From: Pirellula staleyi DSM 6068
Lineage (GTDB): Bacteria > Planctomycetota > Planctomycetia > Pirellulales > Pirellulaceae
Reading direction: 5' to 3'
NCBI GenBank assembly: GCA_945875845.1
Contig: CAMCMB010000002.1
Span: 1-64,000, forward strand
Length of the DNA: 64,000 nt
Positions 25,323 to 34,069 of this stretch are shown piece after piece. Numbering within the stretch: position 1 is the first letter of the stretch; each line of letters opens with the position of its first letter. The notes beneath the pieces are model-generated. The model was not told the DNA's origin. It was given only the letters and a program-made list of their open reading frames with translations, and did no database searches. Position numbers and translations under genes: made by a program.

Positions 25323-26035
25323 AAGCAAACCTCTTGGGATGCGAGCAATTTTTCGCGGCAACCCTCAAGCCAGAGGCACCAGTCTTCGATGCCTTCGTTG
25401 CGAATCGCGCACGAATACATGATATGCAAGTTGCCTTGAATACGCAGTGCATCTTCGATCGCTTCCTCAGTGGAGAACGGCACGTAGGACAGCAAGTCCA
25501 TCTTCGTGATCATCATCGCGTGGCTCGTTCGAAACATCTTAGGATACTTTCCGGGCTTATCATCCCCTTCGGTCGTGCTCAGCAAAACGACCCGAAGATG
25601 CTCGGCTAGATCATGGGAAGCAGGACAGACGAGATTACCGATGTTTTCGATAAACAGGAACTCATAATCGTTGGATGGTAGTTGCGCCAAACCCCGTTGC
25701 ACAAGTTCCAATTCCAAGTGACATGCCCCGCCGGTCGTCAACTGTCGAACGGGAGTGAATGGAGCTAGACGATTAGCGTCCCTCTCGGTTGCGATATCTC
25801 CGACCAAGACCGCCATGCGATAACGATCTTTCCAGTATTTGGCTGTCGCTTCGAGCAAGCTCGTCTTGCCCGCTCCCGGCGATGAAACAAGATTGATAAC
25901 GAGCGTCCCTTTGCGAGTGAACGCGACGCGAGCTTCCGCAGCAGCCTGTTTGCGTTCTGCTTGAATATCGCGGTTGAATTCGATGGTGCGAGTGGATGGA
26001 TTCATTTCGCAGTCACTTTCCTTGCATAAAGTCAT
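25319..26035 (-). CDS. hypB: Nickel-insertion GTPase HypB
   Basis: A HypB of 238 residues from ATG 26035; ATG 26005 (228 residues) and TTG 26059 are alternatives. The P-loop SSPGAGKTSLLE, the metal-site motif GGACHLELEL, and ITKMDLLSYV (the NKxD-type base motif) identify the family. HypB with HypA delivers nickel to the hydrogenase large subunit. There is no histidine-rich nickel-storage stretch, and the N-terminal CxxCGC metal motif of some members is not present (only CKESDC if the longer start is used). Confidence 0.93.
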   Translation of the reverse strand: MTLCKESDCEMNPSTRTIEFNRDIQAERKQAAAEARVAFTRKGTLVINLVSSPGAGKTSLLEATAKYWKDRYRMAVLVGDIATERDANRLAPFTPVRQLTTGGACHLELELVQRGLAQLPSNDYEFLFIENIGNLVCPASHDLAEHLRVVLLSTTEGDDKPGKYPKMFRTSHAMMITKMDLLSYVPFSTEEAIEDALRIQGNLHIMYSCAIRNEGIEDWCLWLEGCREKLLASQEVCL

Positions 26036-26080
26036 GTGATTCGGATCGTGTCTTTGCAAATCGTGTCGTCGTAAACCCTG

Positions 26081-26425
26081 TCATTCTAACACTTTCACAC
26101 GCAACAATCGGAACTCATCACCGGCCGTTACGGTTATTGAACTGGAATTGCAGGTCGGGCATCGAAATACAAAATCTTGTACCGCAAACGAACAGCGACA
26201 GGATTCGCAATCCGCCATCAACTCTGTCACTTCGACAAGTAATCGACACCCACCTAGTCCCGCATCCGACTTCAGTTGATCAAAGGCTTGCTCGACCAGC
26301 AGTGGCTCGACGCCCGACAATGGGCCCGCAGAAACGACTACTTCTTGTACACTGCATGGCGTATTCGACTCAATCGCGTGGAGAACATGGGAAATAAGTC
26401 CTCGCACCAAGGAGTACTCATGCAT
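26081..26425 (-). CDS. hypA: Nickel metallochaperone HypA
   Basis: A 114-residue HypA. The ATG at 26425 gives the invariant MHEYSLVRGL start, whose His2 binds nickel. The zinc site is formed by CESC near 73-76 and CPTC near 89-92. It works with HypB in nickel insertion. The start lies eight bases inside the end of the maturation protease gene, and a gap of about 45 bases separates it from hypB, the largest gap within the maturation block. Confidence 0.95.
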   Translation of the reverse strand: MHEYSLVRGLISHVLHAIESNTPCSVQEVVVSAGPLSGVEPLLVEQAFDQLKSDAGLGGCRLLVEVTELMADCESCRCSFAVQDFVFRCPTCNSSSITVTAGDEFRLLRVKVLE

Positions 26426-26978
26426 TTCGCATCTCGTTTTCGATCTGGCGTGCACATTCGGAGACAAGGGATGCGGTACCTGGTCCCATACCGTCATTTT
26501 TGTAGGACTGGTCGATGGAAACGGTCCACAATGTGAATTGTCTCGGCAACTTCCCAAGTGTGGAGGCAAGTTGCAACACCGATACAAGGTCCAGTTGATG
26601 AGAAGAACTAGATCGAACGTCGGGGAAAGCCATCTCCACGAAATCGGCATTCACGGTTTGTCGTTGAGTGATTTGCAAGGATTGATCGGGTTGTTGGCGA
26701 ATCGAATAGCGACGAACGCCCGGCTCTGCATCGAGGCTAGCATCCACGATATGCACGTTCAATTCTGAATGCAGCCAATCGAGAATGGCGTGAGGCACGG
26801 AGGCTTTGCGGAATGTGAATTCAGGCATCCGGCGATCGGAAAGTTGTTTGACAACCTCCCACCCTGCTTGGTCGTCCCCATGCGGACTACCAATCCCGAC
26901 GACAAGCGTTGGCAGCGACGGCGGAACTATCGTTGCACGGCCTTCGCTGCCCAAATAAATCGTTTCCGTCAGCTTCAT
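26418..26978 (-). CDS. Hydrogenase maturation endopeptidase
   Basis: A 186-residue protease of the HycI/HyaD family. LVVGIGSPHGDDQAGWEV near the N-terminus holds the nickel-sensing acidic residue of the family, and HIVDASLD near residue 75 and a conserved His further on complete the pattern. It removes the C-terminal tail of the hydrogenase large subunit after nickel insertion. The usual Asn in the first motif is replaced by Ser. The start overlaps the large-subunit stop (ATGA), so enzyme and substrate are translationally coupled. Confidence 0.9.
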   Translation of the reverse strand: MKLTETIYLGSEGRATIVPPSLPTLVVGIGSPHGDDQAGWEVVKQLSDRRMPEFTFRKASVPHAILDWLHSELNVHIVDASLDAEPGVRRYSIRQQPDQSLQITQRQTVNADFVEMAFPDVRSSSSHQLDLVSVLQLASTLGKLPRQFTLWTVSIDQSYKNDGMGPGTASLVSECARQIENEMRNA

Positions 26979-28276
26979 TTACGATTTACCTCCAATTTCA
27001 GAAAGTGCGTCGAGCAACTGATGCAAGGGTCGTACGATCGAATCAATCTCTCACAAGCCAACGCCGTTTCCGAATCACCTTCACCCAATACGCTCGGAAT
27101 ATAGTCCGTTAGGTCCAATTCAATCTGACGTTGATTTTGGGATGTCGGCGGTACTATCTTGGCAAATGCGATTTTTCCATCTTCGGTGGTCTTGTAACGA
27201 TGATAGATGAGTCCACGCGGGGCTTCCGTTGCCCAACATCCTTCGCCTTGTCGTGGTACGTAAGAGACTTTCGCTGGTGAACACCCTTCGTAGTTCTCAA
27301 TGATTTGCAGAGACTCCTCAAATGCATGGATCACTTCCAAGGCTCGCGCCACGATCGACTTGTAGGGATTGAAACAAGGCCATTCCATGCCAACCTCACT
27401 CATGAGTTGCTTTGCCGACAGACTGAGCGTCGATGGGTTTAGATTAACGCGGGCGAGCGGTCCGACGAAGTAAGCCGTGTTTGTAGGAAGGCGCATACAC
27501 TGTAGGGCCGTGCTGTGGGCGACCTGCCTCTCCTCAAAGTATTGTTCAAACTCATTGGCTGCAATATCAAGCCCCTTCGTTGAAACGATTCTTCCTTCGT
27601 TCATCGGATACTCATCTGGATGGTGCATGGCGACCATTTCGTAGTCCCTCTCGAAATCGGGATACTCAAAACGCGAGACCCAACGCGTGACGTCGATGGC
27701 GTCTTGTAGGCCTTGCTTGAGCTCGTCCGTTAGCGTTTTGAGTTCCGATTTTCGAGGTGCGCGATAGAATCCGCCGACCGCAGCATTGATGGGATGCACG
27801 GCGCGACCTCCGAGCAACTCCAGTAAACGATTGCCAGTCTTCTTCAATCGGAGACCGCGAATGACTTCCTTCGGAAAGCGTTTCGCCAGCTCAATACTGT
27901 TTGAGCACCGGAAGAAGTCGGGAATGTGCAACAAGTGCATGTGCACGCCGTGACTTTCGATCCATTCTCCACAATAGAGTAAACGCCGGAGCGCTCGGAT
28001 TTCCGGTGTGATCGCAATTCCCAAAGCTTGTTCTAGTGCATGAATGGAAGTCATCTGGTAAGCGATCGGGCAGATGCCACAAATACGCGCTGTAATGTCC
28101 GGCGTCTCTTCGAGTGGTCGGCCACGCAAGAGAGCCTCAAAAAATCGTGGCGGTTCATAGATCGATAATTGCACGTCTGTCACGCGATTGTCTTCCAAGC
28201 AAATCCGTAGTGCTCCTTCCCCTTCGACGCGTGTCAGCGCTGCAACTTGGATCGTGCGAGTCGTTTCATTGGTCAT
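26975..28276 (-). CDS. [NiFe]-hydrogenase large (alpha) subunit, group 3b-like
   Basis: A 433-residue catalytic subunit from ATG 28276. The N-terminal RVEGEG (about 14-19) and ARICGICPIAYQ (about 62-73) carry the first pair of nickel ligands. The C-terminal DPCISCSTH carries the second pair, followed by a nine-residue extension (FLKLEVNRK) that would be removed by the protease encoded next. Together with the small subunit it splits or forms H2. Assignment to group 3b rests on the alpha, beta, gamma, delta gene set and the DPCISCSTH ending, not on a tree. The start overlaps the small-subunit stop (ATGA). Confidence 0.93.
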   Translation of the reverse strand: MTNETTRTIQVAALTRVEGEGALRICLEDNRVTDVQLSIYEPPRFFEALLRGRPLEETPDITARICGICPIAYQMTSIHALEQALGIAITPEIRALRRLLYCGEWIESHGVHMHLLHIPDFFRCSNSIELAKRFPKEVIRGLRLKKTGNRLLELLGGRAVHPINAAVGGFYRAPRKSELKTLTDELKQGLQDAIDVTRWVSRFEYPDFERDYEMVAMHHPDEYPMNEGRIVSTKGLDIAANEFEQYFEERQVAHSTALQCMRLPTNTAYFVGPLARVNLNPSTLSLSAKQLMSEVGMEWPCFNPYKSIVARALEVIHAFEESLQIIENYEGCSPAKVSYVPRQGEGCWATEAPRGLIYHRYKTTEDGKIAFAKIVPPTSQNQRQIELDLTDYIPSVLGEGDSETALACERLIRSYDPCISCSTHFLKLEVNRK

Positions 28277-29067
28277 AGCGTACCTCCCGAATCCAAGAGC
28301 GGGTCTATTCGATCGCCGCACTCGCGAAATGCAGGTGCATTTGCGTTGAAGTTTCTCATCAACGGTACCAGTTCAACGGGCGTCGCCCGGCCCGCAAGAT
28401 ACCAATCCGCCAGGCTGTCGCAATTCGGTTGTTCCGCTGGCCCAAAACATCCATAGCAGCCTCGCTGGTAAGCTGGGCATATCGCACCGCATCCCGCTTG
28501 GGTGATAGGGCCTAAACAGACTGCGTCTTGCGCGACGGCAATGCATACCGTTCCTCGACACTTGCAATCAAGGCACACGCTATGTCGAGGTGTCCGCGGC
28601 GCGCGATCGGCCAAGAGTGACTGGATCACATCGATCAATTGCAAGCGATTGATCGGACAGCCCCGAAGCTCGTAGTCCACTTTCACGTGGTCCGCAATCG
28701 CGGTCGATGTTGACAGCGTCTCGATGTATTCAGGACGAGCGTAAACGGCTCGCAAGTACTCCGATCGATCGCCCCAGTTTTTCAAAGCCTGAATGCCACC
28801 AGCGGTTGCGCAAGCCCCGATGGTCACTAAGTATTTGGAATGCTTTCGAACTTCAAGAATGCGGTCGCGGTCAACGTTGGTCGTAATCGAGCCTTCGACC
28901 AGGGCAATATCGTATGGGCCAGGTTCGACGTGACTGGAGGCTTCCAGGAAATGAACAATGTCGATTGCATCGGCAATGCTGAGCAACTCATCTTCGCACG
29001 AAAGCAACTGAAGTTGACAGCCATCGCAGGACGCAAATTTGAACACCCCCATTCGCGGTTTTGCCAC
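28273..29067 (-). CDS. [NiFe]-hydrogenase small (delta) subunit
   Basis: A 264-residue Fe-S electron-transfer subunit. The GTG at 29067, one base after the gamma-subunit stop, gives the natural N-terminus (VAKPRMGVFKFASCDGCQLQ). The cysteines for the proximal cluster are in ASCDGC, GACATAGG and RGCP; a second set in CLDCKCRGTVC, CGAICPAYQRGC and CYGC would bind further 4Fe-4S clusters. It passes electrons between the NiFe site and the flavin subunit. There is no Tat signal, so the enzyme is cytoplasmic, as expected for group 3. Confidence 0.92.
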   Translation of the reverse strand: MAKPRMGVFKFASCDGCQLQLLSCEDELLSIADAIDIVHFLEASSHVEPGPYDIALVEGSITTNVDRDRILEVRKHSKYLVTIGACATAGGIQALKNWGDRSEYLRAVYARPEYIETLSTSTAIADHVKVDYELRGCPINRLQLIDVIQSLLADRAPRTPRHSVCLDCKCRGTVCIAVAQDAVCLGPITQAGCGAICPAYQRGCYGCFGPAEQPNCDSLADWYLAGRATPVELVPLMRNFNANAPAFRECGDRIDPLLDSGGTL

Positions 29068-29068
29068 T

Positions 29069-29950
29069 TTAAAAATCCTGGACTCCGAGAAGGTCTCGTA
29101 CTTGATCATATCGAAAAACCGGTCCGTCTTTGCAGATAAACTTTGGTCCAAGTTGACAGTGGCCGCACAATCCAATGGCACAATTCATGTTTCGTTCGAG
29201 CGCTAGCCAAACATTTTCAGTTGGAATTTTGCTATTGATCGCTGATTTCGCTACGTAACGCATCATGACTTCTGGGCCGCAAGTCAAGACAAACGTCGAC
29301 TGCGGTCTCGGTATCGCGATGCGACCGAGCAACAGCGTTACCACCCCAACGTGTCCTCTCCAATTTTGATCTGGCCGATCGACGGTGACGTGGATTTCGA
29401 CTCCATTCTCGCGCCAACCATGTAATTCGCTTTCGTAGACAACGTCTTCGGGCGAACGTGCCCCAATCAGTAAACTCACCGATCCAACCTTTTCACGATG
29501 CTCAATGAGAAAGAGCAAGAGCGACCTAAGCGGCGCCAAGCCGATGCCGCCGGCCACCAAGATCACGTCCCGTTTGACCGAACCATCCGAAAAAGAATCG
29601 ACCGGCCAACGGGTACCGAAAGGCCCGCGCAAACCGAGCGACATACCGACGCCACCTTTTGCGATTGCTCGCGTAACAATGCCAACCGTTCTGATCGTGT
29701 GCTTAAGAAACCGATCCTGGTTTGTTCTCTCGGCAATCGAGATGGCCGCTTCTCCTGCACCAGGTACATAGAGCATATTGAACTGGCCAGGAGCGAAGGC
29801 GTATTGCCTCGCATCGGCATGATGGTCGAACTCAAAATCGTACGTCATCACGTTGGGCGCTTCCGCGTACGCACGTCGAATGGTCACGGGAAAAGTGTAC
29901 CAAGGTTCGGATAATGGACTTGCCTTTTTCTGGTCGGCTGTTGCATTCAC
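29069..29950 (-). CDS. Hydrogenase gamma subunit, FAD/NAD(P)-binding
   Basis: A 293-residue ferredoxin-reductase-like subunit starting with GTG 29950 (GTGA overlap with the beta subunit). The FAD-binding barrel occupies about residues 15-120 (FAPGQFNMLYVPG), the NAD(P) domain follows with ILVAGGIGLAPLRSLL near 152 and LTCGPEVMMRYV near 226, and a C-terminal 2Fe-2S site lies in CAIGLCGHCQLGPKFIC. It couples H2 oxidation or production to NAD(P)+/NAD(P)H. The architecture is that of the sulfhydrogenase gamma subunit/PyrK family. Confidence 0.92.
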   Translation of the reverse strand: MNATADQKKASPLSEPWYTFPVTIRRAYAEAPNVMTYDFEFDHHADARQYAFAPGQFNMLYVPGAGEAAISIAERTNQDRFLKHTIRTVGIVTRAIAKGGVGMSLGLRGPFGTRWPVDSFSDGSVKRDVILVAGGIGLAPLRSLLLFLIEHREKVGSVSLLIGARSPEDVVYESELHGWRENGVEIHVTVDRPDQNWRGHVGVVTLLLGRIAIPRPQSTFVLTCGPEVMMRYVAKSAINSKIPTENVWLALERNMNCAIGLCGHCQLGPKFICKDGPVFRYDQVRDLLGVQDF

Positions 29951-31134
29951 GCTTTACTATCCTTGGGGAATGCGCACTCGGCTTTGCAACTTGGCTGAAT
30001 GACAGGCAACGTTCGGTTCGAGGAAGGCGTATTTCGAATGGCGGCAACCTCTACTGTCAAATCGATACCGACTGGGCACCAGGTAATGCAACGACCGCAA
30101 CCCACGCAACCGGAGCTCGCAAATTGATCGTGCCAGCTAGCTAGTTTATGGGTCAACCATTGACGATACCGACTTCGAATATCATCGCGAACCGTTCCGC
30201 TGGTAGTGTAGCTGAAATCGACGTTGAAACAGGAATCCCATTGTCGCTGACGTTCGATTTCATCACCGGATAAATTCGATACGTCTGTTACCGAACTACA
30301 AAAACAGGTGGGACAAACCATCGTGCAGTTAGTGCATGACAAACACCGTTTGGCAACTTCGTCCCAATGAGGATGGTCTAGATTTCCCATAAGTAGATTT
30401 AGTATCTCGCTAGTATCCAACCGCTTCGTGATTTGATCGACGGCGCGTTGTTGCAGCAATTGCGAATCGCGAGCGTGTTCGGGATCGAGTTCTCGGGTGG
30501 TCAAGTCCGAAATCATGGATCGGCCACGGGCTGTCCCGACTTCCACAACAAAGCCACAGTCAAGCTCGGTGAGAGCTAGGTCGAACGTGCTTTTGCATTT
30601 TGGGCCAGTCCCCATCGAGGTGCAAAAACAAGTTGAAGCAGCGACGGTACAGTTGACGGCAACAATGAACGTTGATTCGCGACGAGCCTGGTATACCGGA
30701 TCCACATAAGGCCCTTCCATGAACACACGATCTTGCACTTGGATGGCTGCCAATTCGCACGCTCGAACCCCGAGGAACGCGAATTTAGGCTGAGAATCAA
30801 CCTTGGATATGAACTCCCAGCTTTCATTTTTTTTCGTACATGAATTCACCGTTAGCTTCGGTGGAAACAGAAATTGCTTCCAAGAATGGGGACCCAAATT
30901 AAATTCGAAATAGTTTTTCTTAAGCAACTTAGCGACCCGGTACTCACCCGGCTCTTGTGTATCTCGATACCCTCGTGGCAGGTCGCGCATCGATTGGATC
31001 TCGCGGTACTGAATTGCCGAGTCCTCGACATACGGGCCAACGACGATAAAGCCTTCACACTTCAAACGTTCGATCAATCGATCCAGTTCGCATTTTTCGA
31101 TGAGACAAGGTTCTTCTAACGTTGAACTTGACAT
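29947..31134 (-). CDS. Hydrogenase beta subunit, 4Fe-4S protein
   Basis: A 395-residue iron-sulfur subunit from ATG 31134 with AAAGGT upstream. The central part, [19 protein letters not shown], is the family-typical region, and two cluster-binding motifs lie near the C-terminus: [16 protein letters not shown] and [12 protein letters not shown]. Additional cysteines around [12 protein letters not shown] are conserved-looking. In group 3b enzymes this subunit carries electrons to or from the flavin subunit. It is the first hydrogenase gene; the 123 bases upstream separate it from a c-type cytochrome gene on the same strand and may contain the operon promoter. Confidence 0.92.
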   Translation of the reverse strand: MSSSTLEEPCLIEKCELDRLIERLKCEGFIVVGPYVEDSAIQYREIQSMRDLPRGYRDTQEPGEYRVAKLLKKNYFEFNLGPHSWKQFLFPPKLTVNSCTKKNESWEFISKVDSQPKFAFLGVRACELAAIQVQDRVFMEGPYVDPVYQARRESTFIVAVNCTVAASTCFCTSMGTGPKCKSTFDLALTELDCGFVVEVGTARGRSMISDLTTRELDPEHARDSQLLQQRAVDQITKRLDTSEILNLLMGNLDHPHWDEVAKRCLSCTNCTMVCPTCFCSSVTDVSNLSGDEIERQRQWDSCFNVDFSYTTSGTVRDDIRSRYRQWLTHKLASWHDQFASSGCVGCGRCITWCPVGIDLTVEVAAIRNTPSSNRTLPVIQPSCKAECAFPKDSKA

Positions 31135-31257
31135 GGCTTGTACCTTTCACTTCGATCCAATGTCATCGTCTAGATCCAATCATTGCAATCTTGTTGCTCC
31201 CCGAGAGTGCCACCCGGTGGCCTGTATCCCATCTGTCACTCGCCGATATTCGATGCG

Positions 31258-31677
31258 TTATTGAACGCCCTCGCGCAGCAACTCGTGACAAGAAATGCAA
31301 CTGGTGGTCAATTGATTGAATGCCAAAACTGCTCCTTCTGCGTTTTTTCGCTTGGCTTGGCGGATCAGCTCTTTGTTTGCCAGTTCAAAAGTATGCGTCT
31401 GACTGACATAATCCGGATTCGAACGGCGTACAAAGCTCTCAAGTTTTCCTATCAAACGCATCTGCTCGGCGTCGGAGGCTACCCTGTCAAATTCCCCTTT
31501 GGTCAAGGCCTCCAAAATCGACTTGGAATGCTCTAGTTTTTTCGCCATCCAGAAGCTCGCAGGCTTTTCTGAAGTCACTTTGGGAGCCTTGTCGTCCGCT
31601 TGTTCTTGGTTGGGTTGCTGACCATACGCGAACAGAGATGCAAATCCAAGAACAAAAATAACGATGAGAAATCGCAT
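31258..31677 (-). CDS. Small exported c-type cytochrome
   Basis: 139 residues from ATG 31677, placed after AAGGG by spacing; a GTG nine bases upstream would abut that site. A signal peptide (about 1-19, ending FAYGQ) is followed by a helical domain and a single haem motif CISCH about 14 residues from the C-terminus. The late haem site and helical pattern resemble cytochrome c'-type four-helix proteins. It lies 123 bases upstream of the hydrogenase operon on the same strand. A functional link is possible but it would act in the periplasm, while the hydrogenase is cytoplasmic. Confidence 0.75.
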   Translation of the reverse strand: MRFLIVIFVLGFASLFAYGQQPNQEQADDKAPKVTSEKPASFWMAKKLEHSKSILEALTKGEFDRVASDAEQMRLIGKLESFVRRSNPDYVSQTHTFELANKELIRQAKRKNAEGAVLAFNQLTTSCISCHELLREGVQ

Positions 31678-31720
31678 GGCTGTCACCCTTTTATTGGTTT
31701 AGATTTAACGCGGTAACGTT

Positions 31721-31774
31721 GGCACGCCCTGAGGCACGAAGGGCAAAACATAGTCGCCCTTTGCTCCGCAAAAG
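31721..31774. repeat. Repeat modules shared with 60619-60878
   Basis: Two short modules: 31721-31744 (GGCACGCCCTGAGG...) matches 60619-60642 with one mismatch in 24 bases, and 31753-31774 matches 60857-60878 in inverted orientation with one mismatch in 22. Neither is coding. They lie upstream of the cytochrome gene and appear to be parts of dispersed extragenic elements. Confidence 0.6.
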
Positions 31775-32272
31775 ACGACACTCAGGGATGCAAACTTTGT
31801 GCCATATGTGATTGTGTCGCAATTCTTGTCGGTAACCCTATTCCGGCACGGAAACACCGGTGCGATAATGCTCACTTGTGTGCGAGAGTAGAACAATATT
31901 GAGCCAAAAGAACTCATGTCTGGCGAGCTTCAGCAGGCCAAGAATTTGCGAAATAGCGGGCAAGCCCGCTTTCGCCGCGGTCGGAAGGAAAAGTCCCCGT
32001 GTTTGCTAGGTTTGCCCCTTCCATGGGCCCGATTCAGAACCTTCCCAAAAGCTTGACGTTACAAGGTGAAAAAGTTATCCTTAGCGATTGGCAAATCCCG
32101 AATAATCTTAAGATTTTCGTTCCATTGGTCCAGGATGCATACCATTTGCGATGAACGCACGTTCGCTCTGTCTAGCGAGAATTCAACGCAAATCGAGTTC
32201 AACGTCGATGTGCACACGACTTCTCGATTTGCCTAGAGACATGTTCGTTTGCCTTGCAACGTTACTGTCCCT
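31775..32272. other. Intergenic region without a recognised gene
   Basis: About 500 bases between divergent genes. The only structure I noted is a small palindrome around 31959-31974 (AGCGGGCAAGCCCGCT). Promoters for the cytochrome and J-domain genes should lie here and in the preceding repeat stretch; no clear boxes were seen. Confidence 0.5.
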
Positions 32273-33244
32273 ATGAATCCATATAAAATTTTGGGCATTA
32301 ACGAGCAGGCGACCGAAGAAGAGATCAAACGAGCGTATCGCGCAATGGCCGCGAAATATCATCCAGACGTTGGAGGCGATGCTTGGGTTTTTGAACAAGT
32401 CCGCGAGGCATACGATCGAATCAACCAAAGTCGACAGGCGGCAAAGGCTGACAAGCCGCCAGCAACCGCTAAACCGACTGCGGCTAAACCGACTGGTGCT
32501 AAACCGAAGCAGCCAAAACCAGAGTCGGTTTCGCCCCGCCAGCCCAATGCATCCTCCAAGAACGAATCGCATCCGCAAACCGCTTCCACGAGCCGCCCCG
32601 GAACGCTGAGTCAGCCCGCATCCTTTTTCAAACGCGTACTCAACTTACTTTTTTACCGTCAGCTACCTCTGCAATCGGAAACAAGCTACTTCATCTTCAT
32701 CAACGTGTTAGACCTTATTTTCACGAATGCGTTGTTGCGAAGTGGTGCGATTGAAGCCAACCCTTTGGCAAACTATTTCCTAAAACATGGGGGGTTTCCT
32801 GGCATGATTGCATTCAAGCTGGTGCTGGTTGCAGGAACCTGTTTGGTCACACAACTGATCGCGGTGCATCATTTGAATCGAGCGAAACAGGTGCTGTATA
32901 TCGGCTGTGGAATGGTAGGATTGGTTGTTGGGTATAGCGCGTTATTGCTTATGCGAAAACTCGCTAAGAGTTGCACGACGCTCCGCGTCGTGATTCCTTC
33001 CTGCGACGCGGAGCGTCGCACAACGAAGCTCGCACAACGAAGCTCGCACAACGAAGCTCGCACAACGAAGCTCGCACAACGAAGCTCGCACAACGAAGCT
33101 CGCACCTGGGAGTTGCATTATCCACTAAAGGGTCTCAGTTTCTCTAACACCTGCTCGTGGATCAAGCCGTTACTGGCTAAGCAATGTCCCGCTCGTATAT
33201 CGAACTGGCCAGACCAGGATGAAAACGTGCCGCCCGCTTCTTGA
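32273..33244 (+). CDS. J-domain membrane protein with repeat-altered C-terminus
   Basis: 323 residues from ATG 32273. Residues 1-62 form a DnaJ domain (YKILGINEQATEEEIKRAY, AAKYHPDVGG with the HPD tripeptide). An Ala/Lys/Pro-rich linker leads to a membrane domain of three to four segments (about 133-225; FIFINVLDLIFTNALL, then NPLANYFL), resembling DUF5658-type proteins. From about residue 243 the frame runs through a 14-bp tandem repeat, giving two copies of a 14-residue peptide, and then into the antisense of the neighbouring phosphatase gene. The last 80 residues are therefore probably a read-through tail created by repeat insertion. Confidence 0.75.
   Translation: MNPYKILGINEQATEEEIKRAYRAMAAKYHPDVGGDAWVFEQVREAYDRINQSRQAAKADKPPATAKPTAAKPTGAKPKQPKPESVSPRQPNASSKNESHPQTASTSRPGTLSQPASFFKRVLNLLFYRQLPLQSETSYFIFINVLDLIFTNALLRSGAIEANPLANYFLKHGGFPGMIAFKLVLVAGTCLVTQLIAVHHLNRAKQVLYIGCGMVGLVVGYSALLLMRKLAKSCTTLRVVIPSCDAERRTTKLAQRSSHNEARTTKLAQRSSHNEARTWELHYPLKGLSFSNTCSWIKPLLAKQCPARISNWPDQDENVPPAS
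32976..33018. repeat. Exact 15-bp inverted repeat
   Basis: CGACGCTCCGCGTCG at 32976-32990 and its exact complement at 33004-33018, with a 13-base spacer. Each arm is itself nearly palindromic. It adjoins the 14-bp tandem array and lies inside the reading frame of the J-domain gene. It would form a strong hairpin in RNA. Confidence 0.75.
33021..33104. repeat. Six tandem copies of a 14-bp unit
   Basis: Six identical units CAACGAAGCTCGCA (33021-33104). Because 14 is not a multiple of three, three units are needed to repeat the peptide, which explains the 14-residue protein repeat in the J-domain gene. The perfect identity of units points to recent expansion by slippage. Confidence 0.85.
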
Positions 33245-33972
33245 ATCACGGGAGCGACAGCCGCTACGTCCCACGGATTCACGATCGGGTCGACCATGAC
33301 TTCGGCTCGCCCAGTGGCAACCAACAAGTAGCCGTATCCGTCGCCCCAGGAACGTGTAACGTAAGCCGCCGACTCCAACTCGTGATAGGCTGACAAGGCA
33401 CTTCGACGCGAAAAATTGTCCGCTTGCGAAGTAACGAATAGTCCGTCAGAAAGCTGCGATTGTTTTGAAACAAACGTTTGAGCCAGTTCTGCTTTTTTCG
33501 AATCACTGGATTGAGACGCCGATTGACCATACCAAGCGCCCAATCCGTTTGATGCAATCACCAACTCACCTAGAGCGGGAATTGCGATTACACCGATGTG
33601 CGGTTTGCCGAGAACGGTCATGCTAACCAGCGTCGAGTAGAGTGGTACACCCGAGATGAAACTCTTGGTTCCATCGATCGGATCGATAATCCATTCAAAT
33701 TCCGACTCCCCCTCGACAAGGCCGAATTCCTCGCCGAGTATCGCATCCATCGGGTACGATTCGCTGACCATTTTTCGAACGAGTTGTTCGGCTTGTTTGT
33801 CGGCAAGTGTCACAGGCGAACGATCACTCTTTCGTTCCACTTGAAACTCGCTGGTGCGGAAGTATTTCAAAGTCTCTCGGCTGGCTGCAGTTGCCAGAGC
33901 CAACGCAAACGCAACGCGGCCATTCAGTGCGTTCAAAAGCGATGGAGGGAGTTCAAAGTCAGGGAAATGCAT
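33118..33972 (-). CDS. Inositol-monophosphatase-family phosphatase, probable histidinol-phosphatase
   Basis: A 284-residue Mg-dependent phosphatase. Metal-binding motifs: ILGEEFG near residue 80, WIIDPIDGTKSFISG near 94-108, and NPWDVAAVAPVIQEAGG near 237-253. The sequence around DGTKSFI and the overall length fit the HisN-type histidinol-phosphate phosphatases more than inositol phosphatases, but the assignment is tentative. The cytoplasmic enzyme would complete histidine synthesis. Its 3' end overlaps the read-through tail of the J-domain gene on the other strand by 127 bases. Confidence 0.85.
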   Translation of the reverse strand: MHFPDFELPPSLLNALNGRVAFALALATAASRETLKYFRTSEFQVERKSDRSPVTLADKQAEQLVRKMVSESYPMDAILGEEFGLVEGESEFEWIIDPIDGTKSFISGVPLYSTLVSMTVLGKPHIGVIAIPALGELVIASNGLGAWYGQSASQSSDSKKAELAQTFVSKQSQLSDGLFVTSQADNFSRRSALSAYHELESAAYVTRSWGDGYGYLLVATGRAEVMVDPIVNPWDVAAVAPVIQEAGGTFSSWSGQFDIRAGHCLASNGLIHEQVLEKLRPFSG

Positions 33973-34069
33973 GGTTGGATTTTAGTTGAGTAAGCGTCGA
34001 CATCTGGTTTGTCAAACGAACAAGCGGGTGACAAGGGGCACCCGCTTGATTGTTGGTTGGGTCTAGAAG

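Noticed and set aside
25323-25361. N-terminal extension of HypF by 13 codons
   Set aside because: Would overlap hypB by 43 bases and lacks family similarity; the GTGA junction at 25319-25322 is the better start.
20541-31134. Bidirectional Hox (group 3d) hydrogenase
   Set aside because: No HoxF/HoxU/HoxE-like genes; the flavin subunit is of the sulfhydrogenase gamma/PyrK type and a separate 4Fe-4S beta subunit is present.
31705-31917. 70-codon minus-strand frame upstream of the cytochrome gene
   Set aside because: Its end is made of the repeat modules at 31721-31774, and the rest has no similarity or ribosome site.
33021-33104. CRISPR array suggested by regular repeats
   Set aside because: Units are contiguous 14-mers without spacers, and there are no cas genes; the same applies to 63270-63382.
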